Virus record (IMG/VR): IMGVR_UViG_3300028399_000022
Coordinates: 1 to 34,536 of that record
Source: a virus
Length of the DNA: 34,536 nucleotides
Reading direction: 5' to 3' (one strand)
In this document: positions 22,491 through 28,724 of the stretch, piece by piece
Position numbering within the stretch: the stretch's first letter is position 1
How the letters are laid out: each line of letters begins with the position of its first letter
The notes under the pieces: generated by a model
The model's input: only the letters and a program-made list of their open reading frames with translations
Database searches by the model: none
Told to the model about the DNA's origin: nothing
Program-made: the position numbers and the translations under genes

Positions 22491-24176
22491 CTACTCCTCC
22501 TTCCCCCCGGCCCTGGTCGGGGATCGCGATGGATTCGTCGTAGTAGTAGCGCCCTCCTGGAGGGCACCGCGCACGATGTCGTGGGCCCGCCCACCGGCGT
22601 AGCCGAAAAGAGCAAGCTCGATCTGGCGCATGCTCATCCCCGTCGCCCGCATTTCGCGGATGCGGGCGACGATCTCACCATCCGCCGCAGCTCGCCCCTC
22701 CCGGCGGGGAGAGGCGTTCCTGGGGCCGCCCTGCCCGGCGAGGGCAGCCTGAATCTGCTCGAGGCTGATCCAGGGGGCCTGGATTTTGATCAAGCCCCGG
22801 CCCGGGATGGCGGCCAGGGCCCGGCCGGGCACATCCTCCAGCCGCTCGGCCCCCGACTGGCCCAAGAGTACCTGGCTCTGGCTGGCCGACAGCGCTTTGA
22901 ACTGAACCCGGGTCGCCAATTGATTGCGAATCGCCGGGTCCAGGCTCCTGGCCCGCCAATCCTGGCCGGCCAGGACCATCCAGAGCCCGTATTTCCGCCC
23001 TCGGAGGGCGACCCGGCGCATTGCTCTCTCGATCTCCCGATTGCCCAGTAGGGCCGTGCCCTCGTCCACGAGGGCAATGATGGGGCGGAGCCGCTGCTCT
23101 GCCCGGGCCCGGGCATTGTAGGCGGCCAGGCTGTCGGTGCCCGGGTGGGAGGCGAATGCCTCCCGCCGCCGATCCAGCTCCTCATTTAGCTCCTGGAGGA
23201 GGGCCAGGGCCTCCTCCTCCGATTCGGCCATTGGGTAGAGGAGCCGATCGGATTGGGAGAAGGGGGCCAGCGTAGCCCCCTCCAAATCAATGAGGAGGAG
23301 ATCTGGTTGCTCCTCGGCCAGGATGAGCTGGTAGCCGAGCGCCCGGAGGAAGGCGCTTTTACCCCAGCCGCTGCTGCCGCCCACAGCCACGTGGACGAGC
23401 CGCTGCATATCCCCCCGGATGATCTCCGGGGAGCCATCCTCCTCCCGGATGCTGATCCCCAGGATCAGCCGAGATAGGCTGGGGCGGCCCTCCAGCAGGC
23501 CGAGGAGAGGCACCCGCGACGGCCAGGGGGGAGGGGGGCTCTCCGGCTCTTCGGCAGGGGCGAGGGAGATCGGCGCCGCTCCTCCGCCGCCGGGCTGGGC
23601 CAGGATGGGGGGATGGCGATGGATGGCGGAGGCGATCTGCAGGAGCTGGGCCATCATCGTAGCCCGCCCCTGCGCACGCTCCGCGCCCGGCGGGATGACG
23701 GGGATCACGGCGATCTGTCCGGCGCGATCCAGGGAGGCATAGATGGTCGTGCCGGTGATCTGCCGATTGGGATCGTGGATGATCCACCCGCCTGCGACGC
23801 GGAGGCGGATCAGGGGGAATTGCCCATCCGGGCCGGGGCGGATCTCCCCTGCCCGGCGATAGGCGTAGGCGACGCCGGCCCAGGCCAGGCCGGCCAGGCC
23901 GGCCAGGGCGATGGCGCCGGCTGCTACCTCGCCGGCTCGGCGCCAGGGCTCCATCGCGGCCCGATGGGCCAGCTCGGCCCGGGCCGCCTCGTTTTCTATT
24001 CGGGCCCGCTCCCGCAGCTCATCTCGGATGATGATCTGGCGGACCCCGCCGGCAATCTGCCACCCTCCGAAGAGGGCCAGGAACAGGATTAGGCCAATGG
24101 ATATGGACAAACTCCTATCCCGCATCGAACGCCTCTTGACTTTCCGGCCCCATTGGGCTACAATGGGGCCGCCCAT
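22491..24176 (-). CDS. Membrane-anchored FtsK-like DNA translocase
   Basis: 561 residues from the ATG at 24176 (ribosome site AGAGG); an ATG at 24125 (MRDRS) would shorten it by 17. Two membrane segments (~26-46 and ~84-106) precede a P-loop ATPase of the FtsK/SpoIIIE/TraB type: GGSSGWGKS (266-274), LLLIDLEG (~293-300), IIALVDEGTAL (D371-E372) and WMVLAGQDWRARSLDPAIRNQLATRVQFKA (the LATQRP-like region). A C-terminal ~60-residue helix-turn-helix (EIVARIREMRATGMSMRQIELALFG) may recognise DNA, like FtsK gamma. Such proteins pump double-stranded DNA for partition or conjugal transfer. It is unusual in an ordinary siphovirus. Confidence 0.8.
   Translation of the reverse strand: MGGPIVAQWGRKVKRRSMRDRSLSISIGLILFLALFGGWQIAGGVRQIIIRDELRERARIENEAARAELAHRAAMEPWRRAGEVAAGAIALAGLAGLAWAGVAYAYRRAGEIRPGPDGQFPLIRLRVAGGWIIHDPNRQITGTTIYASLDRAGQIAVIPVIPPGAERAQGRATMMAQLLQIASAIHRHPPILAQPGGGGAAPISLAPAEEPESPPPPWPSRVPLLGLLEGRPSLSRLILGISIREEDGSPEIIRGDMQRLVHVAVGGSSGWGKSAFLRALGYQLILAEEQPDLLLIDLEGATLAPFSQSDRLLYPMAESEEEALALLQELNEELDRRREAFASHPGTDSLAAYNARARAEQRLRPIIALVDEGTALLGNREIERAMRRVALRGRKYGLWMVLAGQDWRARSLDPAIRNQLATRVQFKALSASQSQVLLGQSGAERLEDVPGRALAAIPGRGLIKIQAPWISLEQIQAALAGQGGPRNASPRREGRAAADGEIVARIREMRATGMSMRQIELALFGYAGGRAHDIVRGALQEGATTTTNPSRSPTRAGGKEE
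24136..24164 (+). promoter_or_regulatory. Promoter-like site facing right, with operator-like inverted repeat
   Basis: TTGACT (24136-24141), 17 bases, TACAAT (24159-24164), continuing as ATGGGG, which is very similar to the region after the other strong promoters. A 10-bp inverted repeat GGCCCCATTG - GGCTA - CAATGGGGCC (24146-24170) covers the -10 box and could be a repressor site. It lies inside or just before the 5' end of the translocase gene and faces away from it. Confidence 0.5.
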
Positions 24177-24222
24177 TATGTTCCTCTCTCCGTCCGGCCG
24201 CCCGGATCCCGGGCGGCCGGAC
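24171..24222 (+). ncRNA. Candidate short RNA ending in a 14-bp hairpin
   Basis: If the 24136 promoter is active, the transcript would begin near 24171. It would contain GTCCGGCCGCCCGG (24192-24205) - ATC - CCGGGCGGCCGGAC (24209-24222), followed only by CTTCATTC, a weak U-tract. It would be antisense to the short leader before the translocase gene. No protein is encoded. The hairpin alone could instead be a stop signal between 24225 and 24176 on the other strand. Confidence 0.3.
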
Positions 24223-24224
24223 CT

Positions 24225-24965
24225 TCATTCAATAACCTCGATCCCATCCCCATTGCGGCGGATGCGCCCCTGCCGCTCCAAATCCCGGAGATACTCATAC
24301 ATCGTGCTCCGGCTCCGGCCAATGGCCTGAGCCAGATAAGCGGCCGGCAGTCCGGGATCCTGGCGAAGCAGGTCCAGGAGGCGCTCCTGGGCCTCCCGCC
24401 TGGATAGATCCCGCATTTGCTGGAGTTTTTCCCTGGCTGCCTCGATGGGATAAGGGAATCCGGCCCCGTCCTGGGGGCGGCCGGCGGCCTCTGCATCGGC
24501 CATCTTTCGCTCGGCGGCCCGCTGCCGCCGGATGCGCTGCCGCTCGGCGGCCCGGACATCCGATCCCACGATCTCGGACATCGCGAATACGATGATGGAG
24601 ATCAGGCCGGTGGCCATCAGGCCGATCCCGGCCTGGATCGGATCAAGGCCGGCGATCCCCTCCAGGGAGATGAGGGCTCCCTCGGCGGCCTGGAATCCCT
24701 CGGCCACGTTCGCCACGGCCGAGACAATGACCGTGGCGACCAGAACGAACACGAAAAACGCGGGATTCTGGCCGCTCCTGCGGACCTCGCCGATCCGCAG
24801 GGATAGAGAGACGATGGCGATCTCGATCCCGGCGGCTGCGGCATAGCCGAGCCACCAGGGATTGATGTAGCGGGCCAGCAGCCCGCCCGTGTGGATGGCC
24901 GTGTACGAGAGCAGCAGGAGCAGGCTAATCCAGCCTGCGAGCATCTGAATCTGTGTCCGTCTCAT
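24225..24965 (-). CDS. Four-helix membrane protein with C-terminal winged helix
   Basis: 246 residues, start supported by AGGAGG. About four hydrophobic segments lie in the first ~145 residues (GWISLLLLLSYTAIHTGG; WWLGYAAAAGIEIAIVSLSL; FFVFVLVATVIVSAVANV; GIGLMATGLISIIVFAMSEI). A charged helix (RAAERQRIRRQRAAERK) and a C-terminal HTH (REAQERLLDLLRQDPGLPAAYLAQAIGRSRSTMYEYLRDLERQGRIRR) follow. The fold plan recalls DUF2637/Spd-type proteins encoded beside TraB translocases on actinobacterial plasmids, but similarity is only in layout. It is encoded directly upstream of the FtsK-like gene, so a shared membrane-DNA function is likely. Confidence 0.6.
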   Translation of the reverse strand: MRRTQIQMLAGWISLLLLLSYTAIHTGGLLARYINPWWLGYAAAAGIEIAIVSLSLRIGEVRRSGQNPAFFVFVLVATVIVSAVANVAEGFQAAEGALISLEGIAGLDPIQAGIGLMATGLISIIVFAMSEIVGSDVRAAERQRIRRQRAAERKMADAEAAGRPQDGAGFPYPIEAAREKLQQMRDLSRREAQERLLDLLRQDPGLPAAYLAQAIGRSRSTMYEYLRDLERQGRIRRNGDGIEVIE

Positions 24966-25338
24966 CGCCTATCCTCCTAAATTCAATCCTGAGATCTACT
25001 ATTATCCCCATCTGATCAGAGCCAATGGGTATAATGCCGATAATGTCGGAGATGACTCCCATTAGCCTCTGGCGAAGGGAATCCGCATCCATATCTGGTG
25101 ATGGGAGCAAATCGGGGGATGTGTGCAGCGTGGGATGGGAGTAGATCTCCCGGGCCTTTTCCCAGGCCAGCACATTCAGGAGCCAGGCTAATCCCCTGTG
25201 CTCCCGCTCCTCCTCGTACCTGGCTAGGATGCTAAGGAGATCTGCGATTTTGCTCCTGGCCTCATCCTTCCTCGCAAGAAGGCCTCGATATGTCTCCCAA
25301 TCATCCTCAATCCAATCAAGGATTTCCCATTCGTTCAT
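24925..25338 (-). CDS. Hypothetical acidic helical protein, 137 aa
   Basis: The start ATG at 25338 has AAGGACGAG upstream. The sequence is mainly helical (EWEILDWIEDDWETYRGLLARKDEARSKIADLLSILARYEEERE), then LRQRLMGVISDIIGIIPIGSDQMGIIVDLRIEFRRIG. Its last 41 bases overlap the membrane-HTH gene in another frame, a longer overlap than elsewhere, but both genes have good ribosome sites. No family recognised. Confidence 0.6.
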   Translation of the reverse strand: MNEWEILDWIEDDWETYRGLLARKDEARSKIADLLSILARYEEEREHRGLAWLLNVLAWEKAREIYSHPTLHTSPDLLPSPDMDADSLRQRLMGVISDIIGIIPIGSDQMGIIVDLRIEFRRIGDETDTDSDARRLD

Positions 25339-25501
25339 CTCGTCCTTCTCCCCTCGGCTCCGGACAATCTATCAGCCTGAAGTTGCCTTGCTCATCCTGG
25401 AGGATGAGCGTCGGCCGCCCCTCTCCCAGAGCCCGCGTCTTGGCCTCTGAGGCTTCTCGGAAGGTTTCGTAGGTCCTCTCAGTAAGAGGGTGAGTTCTCA
25501 T
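25316..25501 (-). CDS. Small hypothetical protein, 61 aa
   Basis: The ATG at 25501 is preceded by AAAGGAGAAGGAAGAA. The protein TERTYETFREASEAKTRALGEGRPTLILQDEQGNFRLIDCPEPRG.. looks like a short alpha-beta-beta domain and overlaps the next gene by 23 bases. Function unknown. The ribosome site and sensible amino-acid use are the reasons to keep it. Confidence 0.55.
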   Translation of the reverse strand: MRTHPLTERTYETFREASEAKTRALGEGRPTLILQDEQGNFRLIDCPEPRGEGRDERMGNP

Positions 25502-25545
25502 TTCTTCCTTCTCCTTTGTTGGTCTTATTCTTTTTCTTATTCGGG

Positions 25546-25602
25546 TAGCCCCGGGCTACCCCCCCCCTAGCCCCGGGCTACCCCCCCCCTAGCCCCGGGC
25601 TA
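25546..25602. repeat. Three tandem 22-bp palindromic units
   Basis: TAGCCCCGGGCTA occurs at 25546, 25568 and 25590, each pair separated by exactly nine C (period 22 bp). Each unit is a near-perfect palindrome centred on one C. The third overlaps the stop codon of the gene at 25600-26373. Possible roles are an iteron-like protein-binding array, a weak terminator cluster or a processing signal. Confidence 0.85.
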
Positions 25603-26373
25603 CCCCTCTTCGCGTAGCTGATCGGCCTGCTCCAGGAGGGAAGAGATGGGAATCTGCTCCCACGCCTCCTCATCCAGCTCCGCCTGGCGGAGCCAGCGGG
25701 CGTGGGCCTCCTGGAGCCCGGCGGGGAGGCGAGCGACCTGCTCCGGCGTTAGGAGGGGGAGCACCTCACGGACATAGAATCTATAGCGCCCGTGAGAATC
25801 CTGCTTCCAGCGCAGGATCCCCTCGTCCCGGAGCACTTCCATCCATCCCCTCTGCCAGTAGCGGCGGCCATCCCGCCGCCGCTCCCGCCCGATGAGCTGC
25901 TGGCGAGAGCAGCCGAGGGTGGCCGCCAATGTGGCGATGCTGGGGGTGGCCGGGCCTCCGCCCCAGCCATAGGAGCGGAGGATCAGCCAGAGCAGCCAGG
26001 GCCCCCGCCCTAGGAGAGGGAGCCAGAACCTGATAGCATAGTGGGGAGTAGCGACCCAGCCCCGGCGGGCCGGGTCGAATTCAACGAGTTCGACGTCAAT
26101 CTCCGTCCGCGGGTCGCCCACCGCCTCCTGGGCGAATCCGCTCCCCCCGACCGGCTCCTCACGCACGATGATCTCGGAGAAGCCGGCCTCCTGGGCGGCC
26201 TGGCGAATGCGTAGATTCCGTTCTGCCAGCAATTCGAAGCTCAGGGGATCGCCCGGGTAGGCCAGGAGGATCAGATGATCCTCCTCGGCCTGTAGGCGGT
26301 TGTGGAGGTGGACGGCCAGATGAGGGGCGCTGTATCTGATTATCTGTAGGAAATGCTGGAGCCGCCTATCCAC
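25600..26373 (-). CDS. Candidate replication initiator: DnaA-domain-I-like plus winged helix
   Basis: 257 residues from a GTG at 26373 (GGAGGGG site). The N-terminal ~80 residues (LQAEEDHLILLAYPGDPLSFELLAERNLRIRQAAQEAGFSEIIVRE) resemble the pattern of DnaA domain I (a strand, 'P...WL..R....I..A'). The C-terminal half is a helix-turn-helix typical of phage/plasmid replication proteins: WLLWLILRSYGWGGGPATPSIATLAATLGCSRQQLIGR, then WMEVLRDEGILRWKQDSHGRYRFYV. DnaA-like domain I recruits helicase, so an origin-loading role would fit. No origin is proven. The tandem palindromes directly downstream are a candidate binding site. Confidence 0.5.
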   Translation of the reverse strand: MDRRLQHFLQIIRYSAPHLAVHLHNRLQAEEDHLILLAYPGDPLSFELLAERNLRIRQAAQEAGFSEIIVREEPVGGSGFAQEAVGDPRTEIDVELVEFDPARRGWVATPHYAIRFWLPLLGRGPWLLWLILRSYGWGGGPATPSIATLAATLGCSRQQLIGRERRRDGRRYWQRGWMEVLRDEGILRWKQDSHGRYRFYVREVLPLLTPEQVARLPAGLQEAHARWLRQAELDEEAWEQIPISSLLEQADQLREEG

Positions 26374-26770
26374 AGCTGCCCCTCCATGCCCGGACAGCCC
26401 GCTTCCTGAATTTCTCCAGGGCCGCCAGGGTGATCCATCCTGGCGTAACGACCCTGTAGACCTTCCAGAGGATCTCGGGGCCCTGGGCGATGTAGTAGCC
26501 CAGGTCGCCCCACTCCTCTGCTGCTGCCGCCCAGTCGCGGCGGGCGACGGCGGCGAGGAATTCCAGGAATTCTCCCCGCTTCCATCCGATCTGGGGGGAG
26601 CCGGGGCGGGAGCGATCCCGCTGCTCCTGGATGATGAGCTTCCGCAGGGCCACCAGCGGCCCTGCGGGCTGATCGCCCCGGGAGCGGGCGATCAGATAGG
26701 CGCAGGCCCGCAGGGCGGCGCGGTCGTCGCCGTGGATGATGGCATTGTCTATTGCTCTGATGTGCCTCAT
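26366..26770 (-). CDS. MazG-like nucleotide pyrophosphohydrolase
   Basis: 134 residues from the ATG at 26770, which overlaps the integrase stop by 4 bases. The C-terminal half has the all-alpha NTP-PPase pattern AAAEEWGDLGYYI (EE..D metal ligands) and LAALEKFRKRAVR (KF.KR end). The N-terminal half is helical (NAIIHGDDRAALRACAYLIARSRGD). MazG-type enzymes hydrolyse (d)NTPs or alarmones to monophosphate and pyrophosphate. Phage copies may clean nucleotide pools or influence host stress signalling. The spacing between motifs is shorter than in canonical MazG, so substrate is open. Confidence 0.55.
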   Translation of the reverse strand: MRHIRAIDNAIIHGDDRAALRACAYLIARSRGDQPAGPLVALRKLIIQEQRDRSRPGSPQIGWKRGEFLEFLAAVARRDWAAAAEEWGDLGYYIAQGPEILWKVYRVVTPGWITLAALEKFRKRAVRAWRGSCG

Positions 26771-27795
26771 TTGCGTCTCTCTCCTTCGGTGGCCTCGGCC
26801 GCCGAGCGCCCGTAGGTCTCCAGCTGGTCCCGCACCTTGGCGATCTCGGTGTGGGGGGCGTAGATGCGCCGTGTCGTCGAGATGTCGGCGTGGCCTAGGT
26901 AGGTCTGCAGCACGTCCAGGTCCATCCCCTCGTGGAGCAGTTGCTGGGCCCGGTAGTGGCGGAAGTCGTGGGGCGAGGTGCCCCGGTAGAGCCCCAGGGC
27001 TTTGGCCGCGTCCTTGACGATGCGCCACAGGGTCCAGCGGCTCAGAGGCTTTCCCGCACCGCGACCGTGGGAGATGAAGAGGGCCGGGTGGTTGTCCTCC
27101 CGCTCCCGCAGGTAGTCGGCGATGGCCCGCTGGGCCTCCGGCGTCAGGAGGATGATGCGCTCCTTGCCCCCTTTGCCCTCGATGCGCACTTCCCGCTTGC
27201 GCCCGTCCAGGACCATCTCCCGGGTGAGGGAGGCGACCTCGCTGACCCGGGCTGCCGATGCATAGAGGGTATGCACCACCGCCCTCGCCCGCAGGATGAT
27301 CAGCCGCCTCTGCCGGGCCCGCCATCCGTCGGGCTCCGGCAGGGGCAGGCTGTCGTAGTAGGTGACGATGCGGGGCAGCCCTGGGTCGGGATCGTGAGCG
27401 GTGGCTCGGGGGCCACGGAAGCGGCCTCGGGCGGCCCGGAGGCGGTTCTGAGCCTTGCCCAGGTGGAAGCCGGGGGCCAGACGGTCGTGGGCGTCCAGCC
27501 AGACCAGGAAGCGTTGGACACCGGCCAGGTAGGTCTGGATGGTGGCAGGGCTGTAGCGGCGCTTCTGGACCATCCACTCGTGGAAGGCGACCAAGAGATC
27601 GTCGCGGAAGCCGATGACGGGGATGGGGTGGGGGAGGGGGGGCGGGAGGTAGTCGGTCTCGGCGATGAACTCGGCCAGCCGCTTGAGGGCGTGGCCGTAC
27701 CCCTCCCGCGTCCTAGGGCTGGCCTCGGCCAGCCCTAGGAGAAACTCCTCCCGCCCCTCTATCGGCGGCGGCCGTACCACCGCCGATCTGCCCAT
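26767..27795 (-). CDS. int: Tyrosine recombinase / integrase
   Basis: 342 residues when started at the ATG 27795 (MGRSAVV); a longer frame exists but its extra N-terminus looks unnatural. The N-terminal SAM-like core-binding domain (~15-105) and the catalytic domain are complete: R183 (AARVSE), K211 (GKGGKER), H276-R279 (HDFRH), H302 (LGHADISTTRRIY) and nucleophile Y312. It would catalyse attP x attB integration or resolve dimers. Codon use differs from neighbours: GATC occurs only about 4 times in 1 kb versus very densely in structural genes, which suggests a recent acquisition. No attP core could be recognised. Confidence 0.92.
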   Translation of the reverse strand: MGRSAVVRPPPIEGREEFLLGLAEASPRTREGYGHALKRLAEFIAETDYLPPPLPHPIPVIGFRDDLLVAFHEWMVQKRRYSPATIQTYLAGVQRFLVWLDAHDRLAPGFHLGKAQNRLRAARGRFRGPRATAHDPDPGLPRIVTYYDSLPLPEPDGWRARQRRLIILRARAVVHTLYASAARVSEVASLTREMVLDGRKREVRIEGKGGKERIILLTPEAQRAIADYLREREDNHPALFISHGRGAGKPLSRWTLWRIVKDAAKALGLYRGTSPHDFRHYRAQQLLHEGMDLDVLQTYLGHADISTTRRIYAPHTEIAKVRDQLETYGRSAAEATEGERRK

Positions 27796-27896
27796 CCCTC
27801 GAGGCCCAGGGCCTCTATGATCCGCCAGTAGATGCTCCATTTCAGCTGGAGCATCCTCCGTGTCGCCCACCACCACCAGACCCGGATCCTATTCAT
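27759..27896 (-). CDS. Possible tiny Trp-rich basic protein, 45 aa
   Basis: The ATG at 27896 begins MNRIRVWWWWATRRMLQLKWSIYWRIIEALGLEGWADRRWYGRRR (given in pieces: MNRIRVWWWWATRR at the N-terminus, ALGLEGWADRRWYGRRR at the C-terminus). It overlaps the integrase start by 37 bases. The Arg/Trp composition suggests membrane or nucleic-acid contact. The ribosome site is weak. The region 27897-28049 upstream holds no gene with an acceptable start. A sensible-looking frame there (CAWWNDDFGQCAVAAIAGAL...) ends at the same ATG but lacks a start codon. Confidence 0.3.
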   Translation of the reverse strand: MNRIRVWWWWATRRMLQLKWSIYWRIIEALGLEGWADRRWYGRRR

Positions 27897-28020
27897 TCCC
27901 ATTGCCCATCCCCAGCTCGGCGGCCACGATCGGGGCCGCCAGGGCCCCGGCGATCGCGGCCACGGCGCATTGCCCAAAATCATCGTTCCACCAGGCGCAG
28001 CGATCCCGGTGGTGCTCCTT

Positions 28021-28038
28021 ACATAATAGCGATTATGT
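28021..28038. promoter_or_regulatory. Operator-like inverted repeat ACATAAT-AGCG-ATTATGT
   Basis: An 18-bp inverted repeat with 7-bp arms in an AT-rich island between the 28050 gene and the integrase block. A TAAGGAG sequence follows on the - strand. It could be a repressor site or part of a weak promoter for int. No convincing -35 box was found. Confidence 0.4.
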
Positions 28039-28049
28039 GGGAAAGCTCC

Positions 28050-28724
28050 TCAGAACAGGTCCGCCAACTGCCGCTCCTCCCAAGTCGCGGCGAGGATAGT
28101 GCGGCCGTTGAACACGTAGTAGTGGGCGGCCGGCCGCCCGTAGAGCCGGCCGCTATAGCCCGTCCTGAAGACCTGTCCCTTGGGGATCAGGGCGACCATC
28201 TGCCGCCCGCTCCCCATCCGGCCGGCCATCCCTTGGGCGATCCGACCCTCGACTATGACCCTGCCGGGGAACGGCAGGAATCCGGCGGGGTAGATGTTGT
28301 CGGGGTGGATGTCCTTCTCTTCCGCATAGCGGAGGGCAAGGGCGTAGGAGGGGAACTGCCGATACCAGGACCTTCGGGGCGTGCCTACCTCGTAGGTTCC
28401 ATCCCGGTCGCCGGTGTGTTCGTTCGACCCCCGGTAGCCGATGGGGGTCTGAAGAACAACGATCGCCTGTTCGTCGCTGGTCGCCGCCCGGACGGCAACC
28501 AACTTGGGGCGGCCCGACCGGGTGGTGGTGAGCCGGGCAGCGAGGATCCGATCGCCCGGCTCTGCGCCGGCGACCGGAAGCACGCCCAGCTCCCGGCCCC
28601 GGCCGGCCTCGCCGACGATGATGGCCGGGATCTCGATGTTGGCGCCCTTGAGGCGGAATGAGGACACCCGGGCGCCATCCTCGACCTCGCCGGCCGAAAC
28701 TGTGAAGATGCGGTAGCTATCCAT
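28050..28724 (-). CDS. Unknown protein co-encoded with ParB, 224 aa
   Basis: The start ATG at 28724 has AGGAGG 6 bases upstream and overlaps the ParB-like gene end by 8 bases. The N-terminal half is beta-rich (DSYRIFTVSAGEVEDGARVSSFRLKGANIEIPAIIVGE; GDRILAARLTTTRSGRPKLVAVRA). The C-terminal half has helices and a Tyr-rich segment (SYALALRYAEEKDI; TGYSGRLYGRPAAHYYVFNGRTILAATWEE). I do not recognise the family. Its tight coupling to the ParB-like gene suggests a partner or regulator, replacing the usual ParA neighbour. Confidence 0.65.
   Translation of the reverse strand: MDSYRIFTVSAGEVEDGARVSSFRLKGANIEIPAIIVGEAGRGRELGVLPVAGAEPGDRILAARLTTTRSGRPKLVAVRAATSDEQAIVVLQTPIGYRGSNEHTGDRDGTYEVGTPRRSWYRQFPSYALALRYAEEKDIHPDNIYPAGFLPFPGRVIVEGRIAQGMAGRMGSGRQMVALIPKGQVFRTGYSGRLYGRPAAHYYVFNGRTILAATWEERQLADLF

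Noticed and set aside
22491-24176. ParA-type partition ATPase
   Set aside because: The only P-loop candidate near ParB-like genes has FtsK/TraB-type motifs and membrane helices, not a deviant Walker A of ParA.
25546-25602. CRISPR-like short repeat
   Set aside because: Spacers are identical runs of nine C; no variable spacers and no cas genes nearby.
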